From contig NZ_VCEK01000003.1 of the NCBI RefSeq assembly GCF_005862235.1, positions 1,022,927 through 1,086,926 of the forward strand: a DNA stretch of 64,000 nt, read 5' to 3'. Positions within the stretch are counted from its first letter, which is position 1, and each line of letters begins with the position of its first letter. Both the position numbers and the translations under genes were made by a program. The stretch is from Saccharomonospora piscinae. Its GTDB lineage: Bacteria > Actinomycetota > Actinomycetes > Mycobacteriales > Pseudonocardiaceae. Below are positions 33,201 through 44,057 of this stretch, in pieces. Under the pieces are notes generated by a model. That model searched no databases, was not told where the DNA came from, and saw only the letters and a program-made list of their open reading frames with translations.

Positions 33201-33944
33201 TCAGCATCGCCGGGTCCAGGTCTCGAACTCGTTCCACACGTGCTGGGCCACCTCGGTCTGGCCGTGGTCGTTGAGGTGGGCGTGGTCGTCGCTCCAGTGG
33301 CCCTCGGTGTCGTTGTAGGGAGTGTCGATGAGCGGGCGCAGGTCGATGACGCGAGTTCCGGTGTCGGTGGCGACACGCTGGATCACCTCGGCCCAGTCCG
33401 CCCAGGGGCGGCGGGATTCGGGCCAGTCGATGTCCGGGTAGATCGTGAACACGAGATCCACGCCGGGTCTTGCGGTGCGCAGTTCGGTGACCAGTCGCCG
33501 GAGGTTGCGTTCGGCGTGGGCGAGGTCCCAGTTGTTGAGGTACTCGTTGGCGAAGACGCCGCCGACGAGCACCAGGTCCGGTTGGGTGTCGCGAATCGCG
33601 TCGAGTGCGGCGACAGTGGAAGGCCACCGGCCTCCGGGGAGGAAATCCCAGATCATGGCGCCGTTGCGGGCGTGTACGTCGGTGGTGGTGTTCCAGGTGG
33701 CGTCGGCCGCGCGGGCGAACTGAGCGACCCAGGCGTGCGGTGTGGGGGAGTAGGTGCCGTCGGGTGAGTCGTAACCGGTGGTGCCGTAGCCGGTCTCGCT
33801 CGACGGGCCGAGCACGGTCAGATCCGCGCGGTCGGCGCACCAGCCCGTCGGCATGTCCTGAGCTGTGGCCGGCGGTATCGCCGCGATCGATGTCGCGGTC
33901 AGTGCCGCCGTCGCCGATGCGAGCACTCGGTGCGTTCTGCGCAC
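33201..33944 (-). CDS. Secreted SGNH/GDSL-type hydrolase
   Basis: 247 residues. The N-terminus VRRTHRVLASATAALTATSI followed by AAIPPATAQ is a signal peptide with an Ala-x-Ala cleavage site near residue 29. The nucleophile block is LTVLGPSSETGYGTTG, with the Ser in an SSETGYG context seen in actinobacterial SGNH enzymes; LVGGVFANEYLN gives the Asn, and WSDDHAHLNDHG the catalytic Asp-xx-His. Likely an extracellular esterase or deacetylase. GTG 33944 has AGGAG upstream 4 nt; TTGACA about 30 nt further upstream may be a -35. It ends next to the AT-richer patch but has normal composition. Confidence 0.82.
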   Translation of the reverse strand: MRRTHRVLASATAALTATSIAAIPPATAQDMPTGWCADRADLTVLGPSSETGYGTTGYDSPDGTYSPTPHAWVAQFARAADATWNTTTDVHARNGAMIWDFLPGGRWPSTVAALDAIRDTQPDLVLVGGVFANEYLNNWDLAHAERNLRRLVTELRTARPGVDLVFTIYPDIDWPESRRPWADWAEVIQRVATDTGTRVIDLRPLIDTPYNDTEGHWSDDHAHLNDHGQTEVAQHVWNEFETWTRRC

Positions 33945-34265
33945 GGAACTCCTGTTTATGCGTGATGAGCCGTCGCTGCGTGTCAACGGTTCATCGACAT
34001 CTCCGGCGCGTGGCGACGACCATCACCACGCGCAGCCTGGCCAGTAAATTGCCGCTTTCGCGGCAGGTCGAAGCAAGATCCACAGGCAGTATCGAGGCGA
34101 GAGGAAAGTCCGTTACAGGGGCCGTTGAGTTGTTATCGAAGATAAAGCTGATTCTCTTGTTTCGTCACCATTTCGCGGCCGAGTGGAAATTTACACGCCT
34201 TCTCGGTGTGCTAGGCACGGCCAGAGTGGCGAGCGGAGCTATCGCTCGCGTCGTCCACGAGAGGG
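33945..34265. other. Intergenic region between SGNH and TetR genes
   Basis: No gene found. It holds the promoter of the SGNH gene (TTGACA on the minus strand near 33990), a 7-bp hairpin GCGAGCG/CGCTCGC at 34229-34249 close to the end of the TetR gene, and an A/T-rich centre. Confidence 0.5.
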
Positions 34266-34952
34266 TCAGGAGCCGGGACACTCGGAGAAGAGCAGCCCGT
34301 CGACGAGTGCGCGGAGCCCCTGGGGGTAGGTGTCGTGTGCTGCCAGGGCAGGCCACTGGTCGGCGATGGCCGCCAGGTGCGGCACTCGCGCCGGGTCGAA
34401 CCGGGTGAAGTCGATCTCGTGGCGGGGGATCGACTCGGCCTGTGCCTGTTCACGGCCGGAATGGGCGCGGACGAGAATCTCGCCGACGGTGTAGTACCAG
34501 ATGTCGCGGAAGGCGACGACCGCCTGTTCGGGAGTGCGGCCGGCTTCGATCGCCCCGCCGACGATGGTCTCGACCGTCCAGAGTGCCGATTCGTCGAGCA
34601 GCCCGAGGAAGCCGTCGGTCGTGAGGACCTCCGCGGCCCAGGGCCAGGCCGCGAGCGTGTCGTGCATGGCGGTGGCTGCCGCGATGACACGCTCGCGCGG
34701 GTCGCGTGGCAGCGTGGGCCGTTCCGCCTGTCCGGCATGGTCGTTGAGCAGCTGGACCAGCAGGTCGCCCTTGTTCCGGACATGGTGGTAGAGCGTGGTC
34801 GCCCCGATGCCGAGTTCGCCCGCCAGTCGGCGGATGGTCAGCTTCTCCCACCCGTCGCGATCAATGAGCCGTCGAGCCGCCTCCAGGATTTCCGCGCGGG
34901 AGGTCAGGCGTGGTCGGCCGGTACGGCCGTGCGGTGTGGTCGATCGGGACAC
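34266..34952 (-). CDS. TetR-family transcriptional repressor
   Basis: 228 residues. N-terminal HTH SRAEILEAARRLIDRDGWEKLTIRRLAGELGIGATTLYHHVRNKGDLL (quoted in parts: AEILEAARRLI, LTIRRLAGELGIGATTLYHHV) matches TetR, and the C-terminal ligand domain is of the TetR_C_1 type. Divergent from a small membrane protein gene, with an operator palindrome (35019-35038) between them, so it probably represses that gene and itself until a hydrophobic ligand binds. GTG 34952 is used; no strong ribosome site, GAGG lies about 13 nt upstream. Confidence 0.87.
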   Translation of the reverse strand: MSRSTTPHGRTGRPRLTSRAEILEAARRLIDRDGWEKLTIRRLAGELGIGATTLYHHVRNKGDLLVQLLNDHAGQAERPTLPRDPRERVIAAATAMHDTLAAWPWAAEVLTTDGFLGLLDESALWTVETIVGGAIEAGRTPEQAVVAFRDIWYYTVGEILVRAHSGREQAQAESIPRHEIDFTRFDPARVPHLAAIADQWPALAAHDTYPQGLRALVDGLLFSECPGS

Positions 34953-35018
34953 CGCCCCATGATGCCTCTCGCTCGGCTCGTCCGGGGCCGCCTCGACGTC
35001 GACGGGGCTCGCTGCTAG

Positions 35019-35038
35019 TTTTGGAACGTGTTCTAAAA
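35019..35038. promoter_or_regulatory. TetR-type operator palindrome
   Basis: TTTTGGAAC-GT-GTTCTAAAA: the two 9-bp arms match at eight of nine positions. It lies between divergent genes 34952 and 35149 and is the obvious site for the TetR protein. Confidence 0.75.
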
Positions 35039-35148
35039 GTCGCCCAACGGAGCGCCCCTCGGCTCCGCCGCGCACCTCACACCCGCCTGCCGGTGACGTC
35101 CGAAACCCCTCTGCGCCCGAGCGGCGCGCCTGAAAGGAGCACAGTTTG

Positions 35149-35607
35149 ATGACCACATCGCAGCGCCCCTACGCGGTCGGAGCGATGTACGCGGGCCTCT
35201 GCCTGACCGTCGTCGCGCTGATCGTGCTGTACGTCGGCCATGCGAACGCCGACGTGCTCGCCGAGCATGTCCGGGCGGGCTATCCCGCCTACCCCGAGGC
35301 ACGCATCGACGCCGCGGTCACCACCTACCTGGCCTACCTGTCCGTGCTGGGAGCGCTCGGCATCGCGGGCTGGCTCGCGACGATCCGGGCCGTCAAGGCC
35401 GGTAAGCGGTGGTCAGGCGGGCTCGCGACCGCGCTGTTCGTCGTCGGCACGGGTCTCGCCCTGATGAACCTGGTCATCAAGGACACCTCCGGAGACACCG
35501 GACTGCCGCCGTTGCTGGGCTGGACCGGGATGCTGCCGTGCCTGGCAGGGCTGGTGGCGATCGCGCTGCTGTGGCGAAGGCCGGGCACTCTCACGCGGTC
35601 CGCGTAG
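35149..35607 (+). CDS. Small four-span membrane protein, TetR-regulated
   Basis: 152 residues with four membrane spans (AVGAMYAGLCLTVVALIVLYV, TTYLAYLSVLGALGIAGWLA, GLATALFVVGTGLALMNLVI, MLPCLAGLVAIALLWRR). No family recognised with confidence; DUF4386-like proteins have a similar layout. ATG 35149 has AAAGGAG about 10 nt upstream. The operator palindrome upstream points to induction by a ligand of the divergent TetR. Confidence 0.75.
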   Translation: MTTSQRPYAVGAMYAGLCLTVVALIVLYVGHANADVLAEHVRAGYPAYPEARIDAAVTTYLAYLSVLGALGIAGWLATIRAVKAGKRWSGGLATALFVVGTGLALMNLVIKDTSGDTGLPPLLGWTGMLPCLAGLVAIALLWRRPGTLTRSA

Positions 35608-35624
35608 CTTGCTGTGCTGGGGGC

Positions 35625-35630
35625 TACATT
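35625..35630 (+). promoter_or_regulatory. -10 hexamer TACATT for the Phd-like antitoxin
   Basis: TACATT ends 6 nt before GTG 35637. Confidence 0.5.
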
Positions 35631-35636
35631 GCCGCT

Positions 35637-35852
35637 GTGAAGGTCATCGGTCAGCGGGAGCTCCGCACCAACTGCGCTGCGGTCATGGACGCGGTCGAAG
35701 CGGGCGAGACCTACCACGTCACTCGCAACGGCGTGGAGGTCGCCGAGGTACGTCCGCTGCCTCGTCGTCGGCGGCTGACCGCGGAGGAGCTCGTCGAGCG
35801 GCACAGGGCCATGCCGAGTTCGACTACGACCGGCCGCACCGCCTGGATCTGA
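35637..35852 (+). CDS. Phd/YefM-like antitoxin, orphan, altered C-terminus
   Basis: 71 residues. MKVIGQRELRTNCAAVMDAV and GETYHVTRNGVEVAEVRPLP are the N-terminal DNA-binding and dimer part of Phd/YefM antitoxins. The usual toxin-binding end (EFDYDR...) is present in the DNA but in another frame: near 35812 the reading frame shifts so that it ends SSTTTGRTAWI. No toxin gene follows; the next gene is on the other strand. Probably a solitary, possibly inactive antitoxin. GTG 35637 is leaderless-like. Confidence 0.7.
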   Translation: MKVIGQRELRTNCAAVMDAVEAGETYHVTRNGVEVAEVRPLPRRRRLTAEELVERHRAMPSSTTTGRTAWI

Positions 35853-35916
35853 TGATCCCCGCCATTGCGTCCGCGCGTGGTCGTCGAGGTGTGAGCGGGC
35901 CGCATCGGCCCGCTGT

Positions 35917-36594
35917 TCACCAGCCGCGTTCGCGCCACTGGCCGAGCTTCGGCCGCTCCGCGCCGAGCGTGGAGTCGTCGCCGTGGCCGGGGTAGAACCA
36001 CGTGTCGTCCGGAAGCTGCCCGAACACCCTGTTTTCCAGGTCGTCCATGAGGCTGGTGAAGGCCTCCGGAGTGGTCGTCTTGCCGGGGCCGCCCGGGAAC
36101 AGCGAATCGCCGGTGAACAGGTGCGGGTGACCCTGCGGGTCCCGGTAGAGCAGGGCGATGGAGCCCGGCGTGTGGCCGCGCAGGTGGATGACCTCCAGCG
36201 TCACGTCGCCGACGGTGACGGTGTCCCCGTGCTCGACGTACAGGTCGGGCGGCACCGGCAGCGCGTCGGCGTCGTCGGGGTGGGCCACCGTGTCCGCGCC
36301 GTGGGCGCCCCCGACGGCACCGAGTGCCTGCCAGTGGTCGGCGTGCTGATGCGTAGTGACGATGGTGCGCAGCGAAGGGCGGTCGGGTCCGTAGCCGATG
36401 AGGTCGGACAGCCGCTCGGGGTCGTTGGCGGCGTCCACCAGCAGGGCTTCGCCGGTGGCGCGGCACACGAGCAGGTAGGCGTTGTTGTCCATCGGGCCCA
36501 CCGACACCTTCGTGATGGTGAGCGCGTCGAGCGTGCGCCGCGCGGCGGCACCGCCCGGTTCGACGTGGCCGGTGTACTCCTCGGTGACGTTCAC
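35917..36594 (-). CDS. Metallo-beta-lactamase-fold hydrolase (Rv1637c-like)
   Basis: 225 residues. HxHxDH in TTHQHADHWQAL, HLRGHTPGS, FTGDSLFPGG (bridging Asp) and YPGHGDDSTLG supply the binuclear zinc ligands of glyoxalase II-type MBL enzymes. Probably a thioester hydrolase; substrate unknown. Position next to uvrA matches Rv1637c-Rv1638. GTG 36594 lies 6 nt after TACCGT, and AGGAG immediately before it is too close to act as a normal ribosome site, so a leaderless mRNA is likely. Confidence 0.88.
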   Translation of the reverse strand: MNVTEEYTGHVEPGGAAARRTLDALTITKVSVGPMDNNAYLLVCRATGEALLVDAANDPERLSDLIGYGPDRPSLRTIVTTHQHADHWQALGAVGGAHGADTVAHPDDADALPVPPDLYVEHGDTVTVGDVTLEVIHLRGHTPGSIALLYRDPQGHPHLFTGDSLFPGGPGKTTTPEAFTSLMDDLENRVFGQLPDDTWFYPGHGDDSTLGAERPKLGQWRERGW

Positions 36595-36600
36595 GCTCCT

Positions 36601-36606
36601 ACGGTA
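36601..36606 (-). promoter_or_regulatory. -10 hexamer TACCGT for the MBL-fold gene
   Basis: On the minus strand TACCGT ends 6 nt before GTG 36594. Confidence 0.5.
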
Positions 36607-36699
36607 GTCAATCCGCGATGTCCACCCCGGGCGAGGTCGGGCGGTGAGCCGTGATTACTGTCGGCTGCTGACCGCGTCGTCGTTTCTGGGGGAGCGTTC

Positions 36700-37875
36700 G
36701 TGACCGTCGCCAGCCGCCCGCCCTCGTCGCGGCGCATCAGCTGGGACGTCGTCCGCGTGGTGGCGATCCTGTTCGTCGTGCTCGGCCACGTCACGGGCCT
36801 GGCCTCGGACATTCCGGGCATCGAGCCGTATCCGGTGCAGGTGCGGCTGTCCTTCGGCACCGTGACGTTGCTGGTGCTGTCGGGCTACTTCATCGGCCCG
36901 ACCCTGCGGCGTGGCAACGCGGGCCGGTGGTTCCGGGCACGGCTGGCGCGGCTGCTCCCGGCCTACCTGGTCGCGGTCGTGCTGGTCTACACGGTGACAC
37001 GGTTCGCGGTGGTGCGGTTCAACGGCGGCACCCACCAGGGCGGGCTGTGGGGGTTGCTCGTCGCCGAGCCGATCATGCCGGAGGACCGGGGGCCGGGCGC
37101 GCTGCCCGCCTGGCACGTGCCCGACCTGAACGACCTCGTCCTGCACGTGCTGTTGCTGCACGAGTGGAACCCCGACGGCTGGCACCGCATCGACGGGTCC
37201 TACTGGACGCTGCCCGTGCAGGTGGCCGCGTTCGCGTGCGCGGCACTGTTGTGGCGCGCGAAGCTGCACCGCAGGGTCGGCGCGCCGGTAATGCTGTGGG
37301 CGGCGATGGGTCTCGCCGCCGTGGCGCCGCTGCTGGGGGAGCTGATCAGCACCCTGCCCGGAGCGACCGGCATGAACCGGGCCTACCTGTTCGCGGCCGG
37401 GGTGGCGATCTGGCTGTGGCAGCAACGCCGCCTGCCCACCGTGCAGCTCGCGGGACTGCTGGGTGCGGCGCTGGTCCTGCAGTTCTTCCGCAGCCATTCG
37501 CCCGCGCTGCCGGTCGTGCTGGCGTTCGCGGTGATGCTGGTCGCGATGTGCGCGGCGGCACGCGGACCGGACTGGGACGTGCCCGTGCTGCGCTCGCTGC
37601 GGCGCCCCATTTCCTGGCTGGCCGGCATCAGCTACTGCCTGTACCTCGTGCACCAGCAACTCGGCTACGTGCTGGCGCGGGCGCTGAGCGAGGCCGGGGT
37701 GTCGCCGTGGTGGCTACGCTTGTCCCTGGTGCTGGGTGCCGTGGTGCTGCTGGCCTGGCTGCTCACCGTCTGTGTCGAACGGCCCGCGTACCGGGCGCTG
37801 ACCCGGCGCCCCGCTGTGGCGTCCCCCACGGAGCCCGGCGGTGCGAGGTCCGTTCCTGTCGGTGGTGCGACCTAG
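36700..37875 (+). CDS. Acyltransferase 3 family membrane protein
   Basis: 391 residues with about ten membrane spans. SSRRISWDVVRVVAILFVVLGHV at the start (His in the first span), FRARLARLLPAYL after span two, and SGYFIGPTLRR, HIDGSYWTLPVQ features fit the acyltransferase-3/OafB-like family that acylates sugars, lipids or antibiotics at the membrane. Acceptor unknown. GTG 36700 follows GGGGGAG by 6 nt. Between the MBL gene and uvrA, an accessory position compared with mycobacteria. Confidence 0.82.
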   Translation: MTVASRPPSSRRISWDVVRVVAILFVVLGHVTGLASDIPGIEPYPVQVRLSFGTVTLLVLSGYFIGPTLRRGNAGRWFRARLARLLPAYLVAVVLVYTVTRFAVVRFNGGTHQGGLWGLLVAEPIMPEDRGPGALPAWHVPDLNDLVLHVLLLHEWNPDGWHRIDGSYWTLPVQVAAFACAALLWRAKLHRRVGAPVMLWAAMGLAAVAPLLGELISTLPGATGMNRAYLFAAGVAIWLWQQRRLPTVQLAGLLGAALVLQFFRSHSPALPVVLAFAVMLVAMCAAARGPDWDVPVLRSLRRPISWLAGISYCLYLVHQQLGYVLARALSEAGVSPWWLRLSLVLGAVVLLAWLLTVCVERPAYRALTRRPAVASPTEPGGARSVPVGGAT

Positions 37876-37878
37876 CAT
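37873..37878 (+). promoter_or_regulatory. -10 box TAGCAT for uvrA
   Basis: TAGCAT lies about 52 nt before the uvrA GTG, giving a leader of about 45 nt with AAGGGA as ribosome site. No clear LexA box is visible. Confidence 0.45.
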
Positions 37879-37929
37879 GGACACCGCCGACGTGTTCGGC
37901 GTTCCACACTCCAGTCGAAGGGATCTCGG

Positions 37930-40788
<2,859 letters not shown>

Positions 40789-40816
40789 GGACTCTCAGGG
40801 GGACGGGCAGGGTCGT

Positions 40817-40863
40817 GCGCTCGTCTCACGAGCGGCGGCCTGCGCCACCAGTGAGACGAGCGC
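40817..40863. terminator. Bidirectional hairpin between uvrA and the transporter gene
   Basis: GCGCTCGTCTCA (40817-40828) pairs perfectly with TGAGACGAGCGC (40852-40863). A 12-bp stem between convergent genes; no T tract on either side. Confidence 0.55.
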
Positions 40864-40885
40864 GGGAGTGGTTGCCGGTCGTGTC

Positions 40886-42262
40886 CTAGACCGAAGCGGG
40901 TTGCTTCGATTCGGTGTTCTCCCCGTACTCCGCGGCCCGCTCGCCGGCGTGGTCGTCGACGAGCGTGGCCTCGTTGAACGGGTCGGCTCCGGTGATCACC
41001 CGGTTCAGTTGCTCGCGGTCCAGTTCCTTGGTCCACGATCCGATGAGGACGGTCGCCACGGCGTTGCCCGCGAAGTTGGTGAGCGCGCGGGCCTCCGACA
41101 TGAACCGGTCGATGCCGAGGATGAAGCCGACCCCGTCCACCAGTTCGGGCCGGTGGGACTGGAGTCCGCCCGCCAGCGTGGCGATGCCCGCGCCGCTGAC
41201 GCCAGCGGCGCCCTTCGACGCGATGATCATGAAGACGAGCAGCGAGATCTGCTCACCGATGCCGAGCGGGCTGCCCTGTGCGGTGGCGATGAACAGCGTG
41301 GCCATCGTCAGGTAGATGGCGGTGCCGTCCAGGTTGAACGAGTACCCCGTCGGCACGGTGATGCCGACGACGGGCTTGCTGACGCCCAGGTGCTCCATCT
41401 TGGCGATGAGCCGGGGCAGCGCCGACTCGGACGACGAGGTCGACACGATCAGCAGGAACTCCCGGCCGAGGTAGCCGAGCAGCCTGAAGATGTTCACCCT
41501 GGCGCCGAACCACAACACGGTGCCGAGCACGACGAACACGAACAGCACGCACGTCAGGTAGAAGCCGATCATGATGACGGCGAGGCTGCGCAGGGCTTCC
41601 CAGCCGGTCTCGCCCACGACGGCGGCGATCGCGCCGAAGGCGCCCACCGGAGCCACCCACATGATCATGGCGAGCACGCGGAACACCAGCCGCTGGATGT
41701 GCTCGATACCGCGCAGGATCGGCGCGCCCGCGCCTCCCATCTTCTGCAGCGCGAAGCCGACGAGCAGTGCCACGAGCAGCGTCTGCAACACCGAGCCCGC
41801 CGTGAAGGCCGAGACCATCGTCTCCGGGATGATGCCGAGCAGGAAGTCGACGGTGCCCTCACCGCCCTCGGCCTGCTCCTGGACCTGCGCGGCGGCGTCG
41901 GGGTCGAGCTGCATGCCCTCGCCCGGGTGCAGGATGTTGCCGACGACCAGGCCGATGCCCAGCGCGAAGGTCGACATCAGCAGGAAGTAGCCGACCGCCA
42001 GCAGGCCGACCTTGCCGACGGACGCGGCCTTCGCCACCGAGCCGATGCCGAGCACGATCGTGCAGAAGATGATCGGGCTGATCATCATCTTGATGAGGCT
42101 GACGAATCCCGATCCCAGCGGCTTGAGTTCGGTCGCCGCCTCGGGGGCCGCGAATCCGACGACGACACCGAGCACCACGGCGGCGATCACCGCGAGGTAC
42201 AGGTAGTGCATACGGTCGCGACGCCTGGGCGCCTGTGCGGCCGTGGGCGACGGTCCAGGCAA
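40886..42262 (-). CDS. Dicarboxylate/amino-acid:cation symporter (DctA/GltP family)
   Basis: 458 residues. Conserved DAACS features: serine-rich STSSSESALPRL, SFNLDGTAIYL (the NxxG/NMDGT-like motif near residue 290), GAAGVSGAGIATLAG and LGIDRFMSEARALTN. Imports C4-dicarboxylates or acidic amino acids with Na+ or H+. TTG 42262 is the start because GAGGAGG lies 5 nt upstream. Divergent from a CitA/DcuS-type two-component pair, so regulation by extracellular dicarboxylate is likely. Acidic C-terminal tail (GERAAEYGENTESKQP). Confidence 0.88.
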   Translation of the reverse strand: MPGPSPTAAQAPRRRDRMHYLYLAVIAAVVLGVVVGFAAPEAATELKPLGSGFVSLIKMMISPIIFCTIVLGIGSVAKAASVGKVGLLAVGYFLLMSTFALGIGLVVGNILHPGEGMQLDPDAAAQVQEQAEGGEGTVDFLLGIIPETMVSAFTAGSVLQTLLVALLVGFALQKMGGAGAPILRGIEHIQRLVFRVLAMIMWVAPVGAFGAIAAVVGETGWEALRSLAVIMIGFYLTCVLFVFVVLGTVLWFGARVNIFRLLGYLGREFLLIVSTSSSESALPRLIAKMEHLGVSKPVVGITVPTGYSFNLDGTAIYLTMATLFIATAQGSPLGIGEQISLLVFMIIASKGAAGVSGAGIATLAGGLQSHRPELVDGVGFILGIDRFMSEARALTNFAGNAVATVLIGSWTKELDREQLNRVITGADPFNEATLVDDHAGERAAEYGENTESKQPASV

Positions 42263-42386
42263 CGTTGCCTCCTCGGAGTTGTTCCGGCTTGCGAGTCACG
42301 ACGACTATGGGCACCGCGTCCCCGCCGGTCACCGTTTCGTTCATTACGGTCGCGGACCGCGAGCGGGCGTGTGTTCTCATGTCCCG

Positions 42387-44057
42387 GTGCGCCGCTTCTC
42401 GCGTTCCTCCGTCACCGGCTCGTCGGGTCGGCGGTGGAGTGTCGCCAGGCAACTGCTGGTCATGCAGGTGGCGATGGTGAGTGTGCTGGTGCTCGGCGGT
42501 GCGGGTCTGGCCTATGTGGACGCGGCGAACACGGTGCGCGATCAGGCCACCGAGGAGGTCGTGTCGGTGGCGGTGACTCTCGCTGACTCGCCCGATGTGC
42601 GCCAGGCGGTGTCCTCGGCGGGCTCGGCGGACCCGAGCGCGGTGCTGCAGCCGTTCGCCGAGCAGGTCAGGGCCGACACGGGCGTCGACTTCATCACCAT
42701 CATGGACCGCGACCGGACCCGGTTCACCCACCCCGACCCGCGGCGGATCGGCGAGCCGTTCATCGGCACCATCGGCCCTGCCCTGCACGGGCAGCTGTTC
42801 ACCGAGACCTACACGGGCACTCTCGGACCGTCGGTGCGGGCGGTGGCGCCGGTGTTCACCGACGGCGAGGTGACCGCCATGGTGGCGGCCGGGATCACCG
42901 TCGAGGCGATCTCGGGTGAACTCGCCGAGCGGCTGCCCCCGGTGCTCGCGGTGGCGGCGGGCGTGCTGCTGGTGGGCATCGTCGGCAGTGTCGCGGTGAG
43001 CGACCGGCTGCGCAGGCAGACCCGGGGCGTGGCGCCGGAGGAACTGAGCCGCATGTTCGACTACTACGAGGCCATCCTGCACTCCGTGCGCGAGGGCCTG
43101 CTGCTGGTCGGGCGTGACGGCCGGGTGGTGTTGTGCAACGACGCCGCCGCCGAGCTGCTGGGCCTGTCGGACGACGTGCGGGGACTGCCCGTCGCCGAGC
43201 TGGGGCTGGCCGACGACCTGGCACGCACGATGGTGTCCGAGCGGGCGGCCGAGGACGAGCTGCACGTCACCGACACGCGCGTGCTGCTCGTCAACACCGT
43301 GCCCGTGCGCTCGCGGGACCGCGCGATGGGCAACGTCGTGACACTGCGGGATCACACCGAGTTGCAGTCGCTCACCGGCGAACTCGACACGGTCCGGGGG
43401 TTCGCCGAGTCGCTGCGCGCGCAGGCGCACGAGTCGGCCAACCGGCTGCACGCCGTGGTGTCCCTGGTGGAGCTGGGCCGCACGGAACAGGCGGTGAGCC
43501 TGGCCACCGCGGAGCTGCGCGCCGCGCAGGAACTCACCGACCGGGTGCTGGGCGCGGTGGGCGAGCCGGTGCTGGCGGCGCTGCTGCTCGGCAAGTCCAG
43601 CGAGGCAGCCGAACGCGGTGTCGAGCTGGTGCTCACCGGAGACACGGCACTGGAGGACACGAGCGCACTTCTCGACTCCCGCGATCTCATCACGGTGCTC
43701 GGCAACCTCGTGGACAACGCCGTGGACGCGGCCGTCGACACCGCGGCGGAGCGCACGCCCACGGTGACCGTCACCGTGCGGCGCGACGGCGCGGCCTTGC
43801 TCCTGCGGGTCGCCGACAGCGGGCCCGGCGTCGACCCCGCGGTGAGTTCGGACATCTTCCGGCGCGGCTGGTCCACGAAACCGGGCGGCGGCGAGGCGGG
43901 GCGCGGCCTCGGGCTGGCCCTCGTGGGGCAGACCGTGCGCAGGCTGGGCGGAACACTCACGACGACCAACGCCGAGGCCGGTGGTGCCGTCTTCACGATC
44001 CAGCTGCCCGTGCCCGCTGGGCACGACACTCGTGCCGACGGCGGAGGATCTCGCTGA
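42387..44057 (+). CDS. CitA/DcuS-type sensor histidine kinase
   Basis: About 556 residues. Span one (about 25-45), a periplasmic PAS-like sensor (TEEVVSVAVTLADSPDVRQ to TVEAISGELAERL, with GEPFIGTIGPALHGQLF typical of DcuS/CitA), span two (about 190-210), a cytoplasmic PAS domain, the H box LRAQAHESANRLHAVVSL near residue 350 (SPOB_a-like; His in QAHES), and a HATPase_c domain (NLVDNAVDAA, DSGPGV, GRGLGLALVGQ). Senses C4-dicarboxylates or citrate; see the adjacent transporter. GTG 42387 is the chosen start; GTG 42369 is possible. The stop overlaps the regulator start by one base. Confidence 0.87.
   Translation: MRRFSRSSVTGSSGRRWSVARQLLVMQVAMVSVLVLGGAGLAYVDAANTVRDQATEEVVSVAVTLADSPDVRQAVSSAGSADPSAVLQPFAEQVRADTGVDFITIMDRDRTRFTHPDPRRIGEPFIGTIGPALHGQLFTETYTGTLGPSVRAVAPVFTDGEVTAMVAAGITVEAISGELAERLPPVLAVAAGVLLVGIVGSVAVSDRLRRQTRGVAPEELSRMFDYYEAILHSVREGLLLVGRDGRVVLCNDAAAELLGLSDDVRGLPVAELGLADDLARTMVSERAAEDELHVTDTRVLLVNTVPVRSRDRAMGNVVTLRDHTELQSLTGELDTVRGFAESLRAQAHESANRLHAVVSLVELGRTEQAVSLATAELRAAQELTDRVLGAVGEPVLAALLLGKSSEAAERGVELVLTGDTALEDTSALLDSRDLITVLGNLVDNAVDAAVDTAAERTPTVTVTVRRDGAALLLRVADSGPGVDPAVSSDIFRRGWSTKPGGGEAGRGLGLALVGQTVRRLGGTLTTTNAEAGGAVFTIQLPVPAGHDTRADGGGSR

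Noticed and set aside
34098..34125. GAGAGGAAAGTCCG resembling the conserved core of RNase P RNA
   Set aside because: Only a 14-base match without the surrounding P-helices; too short to support a gene.
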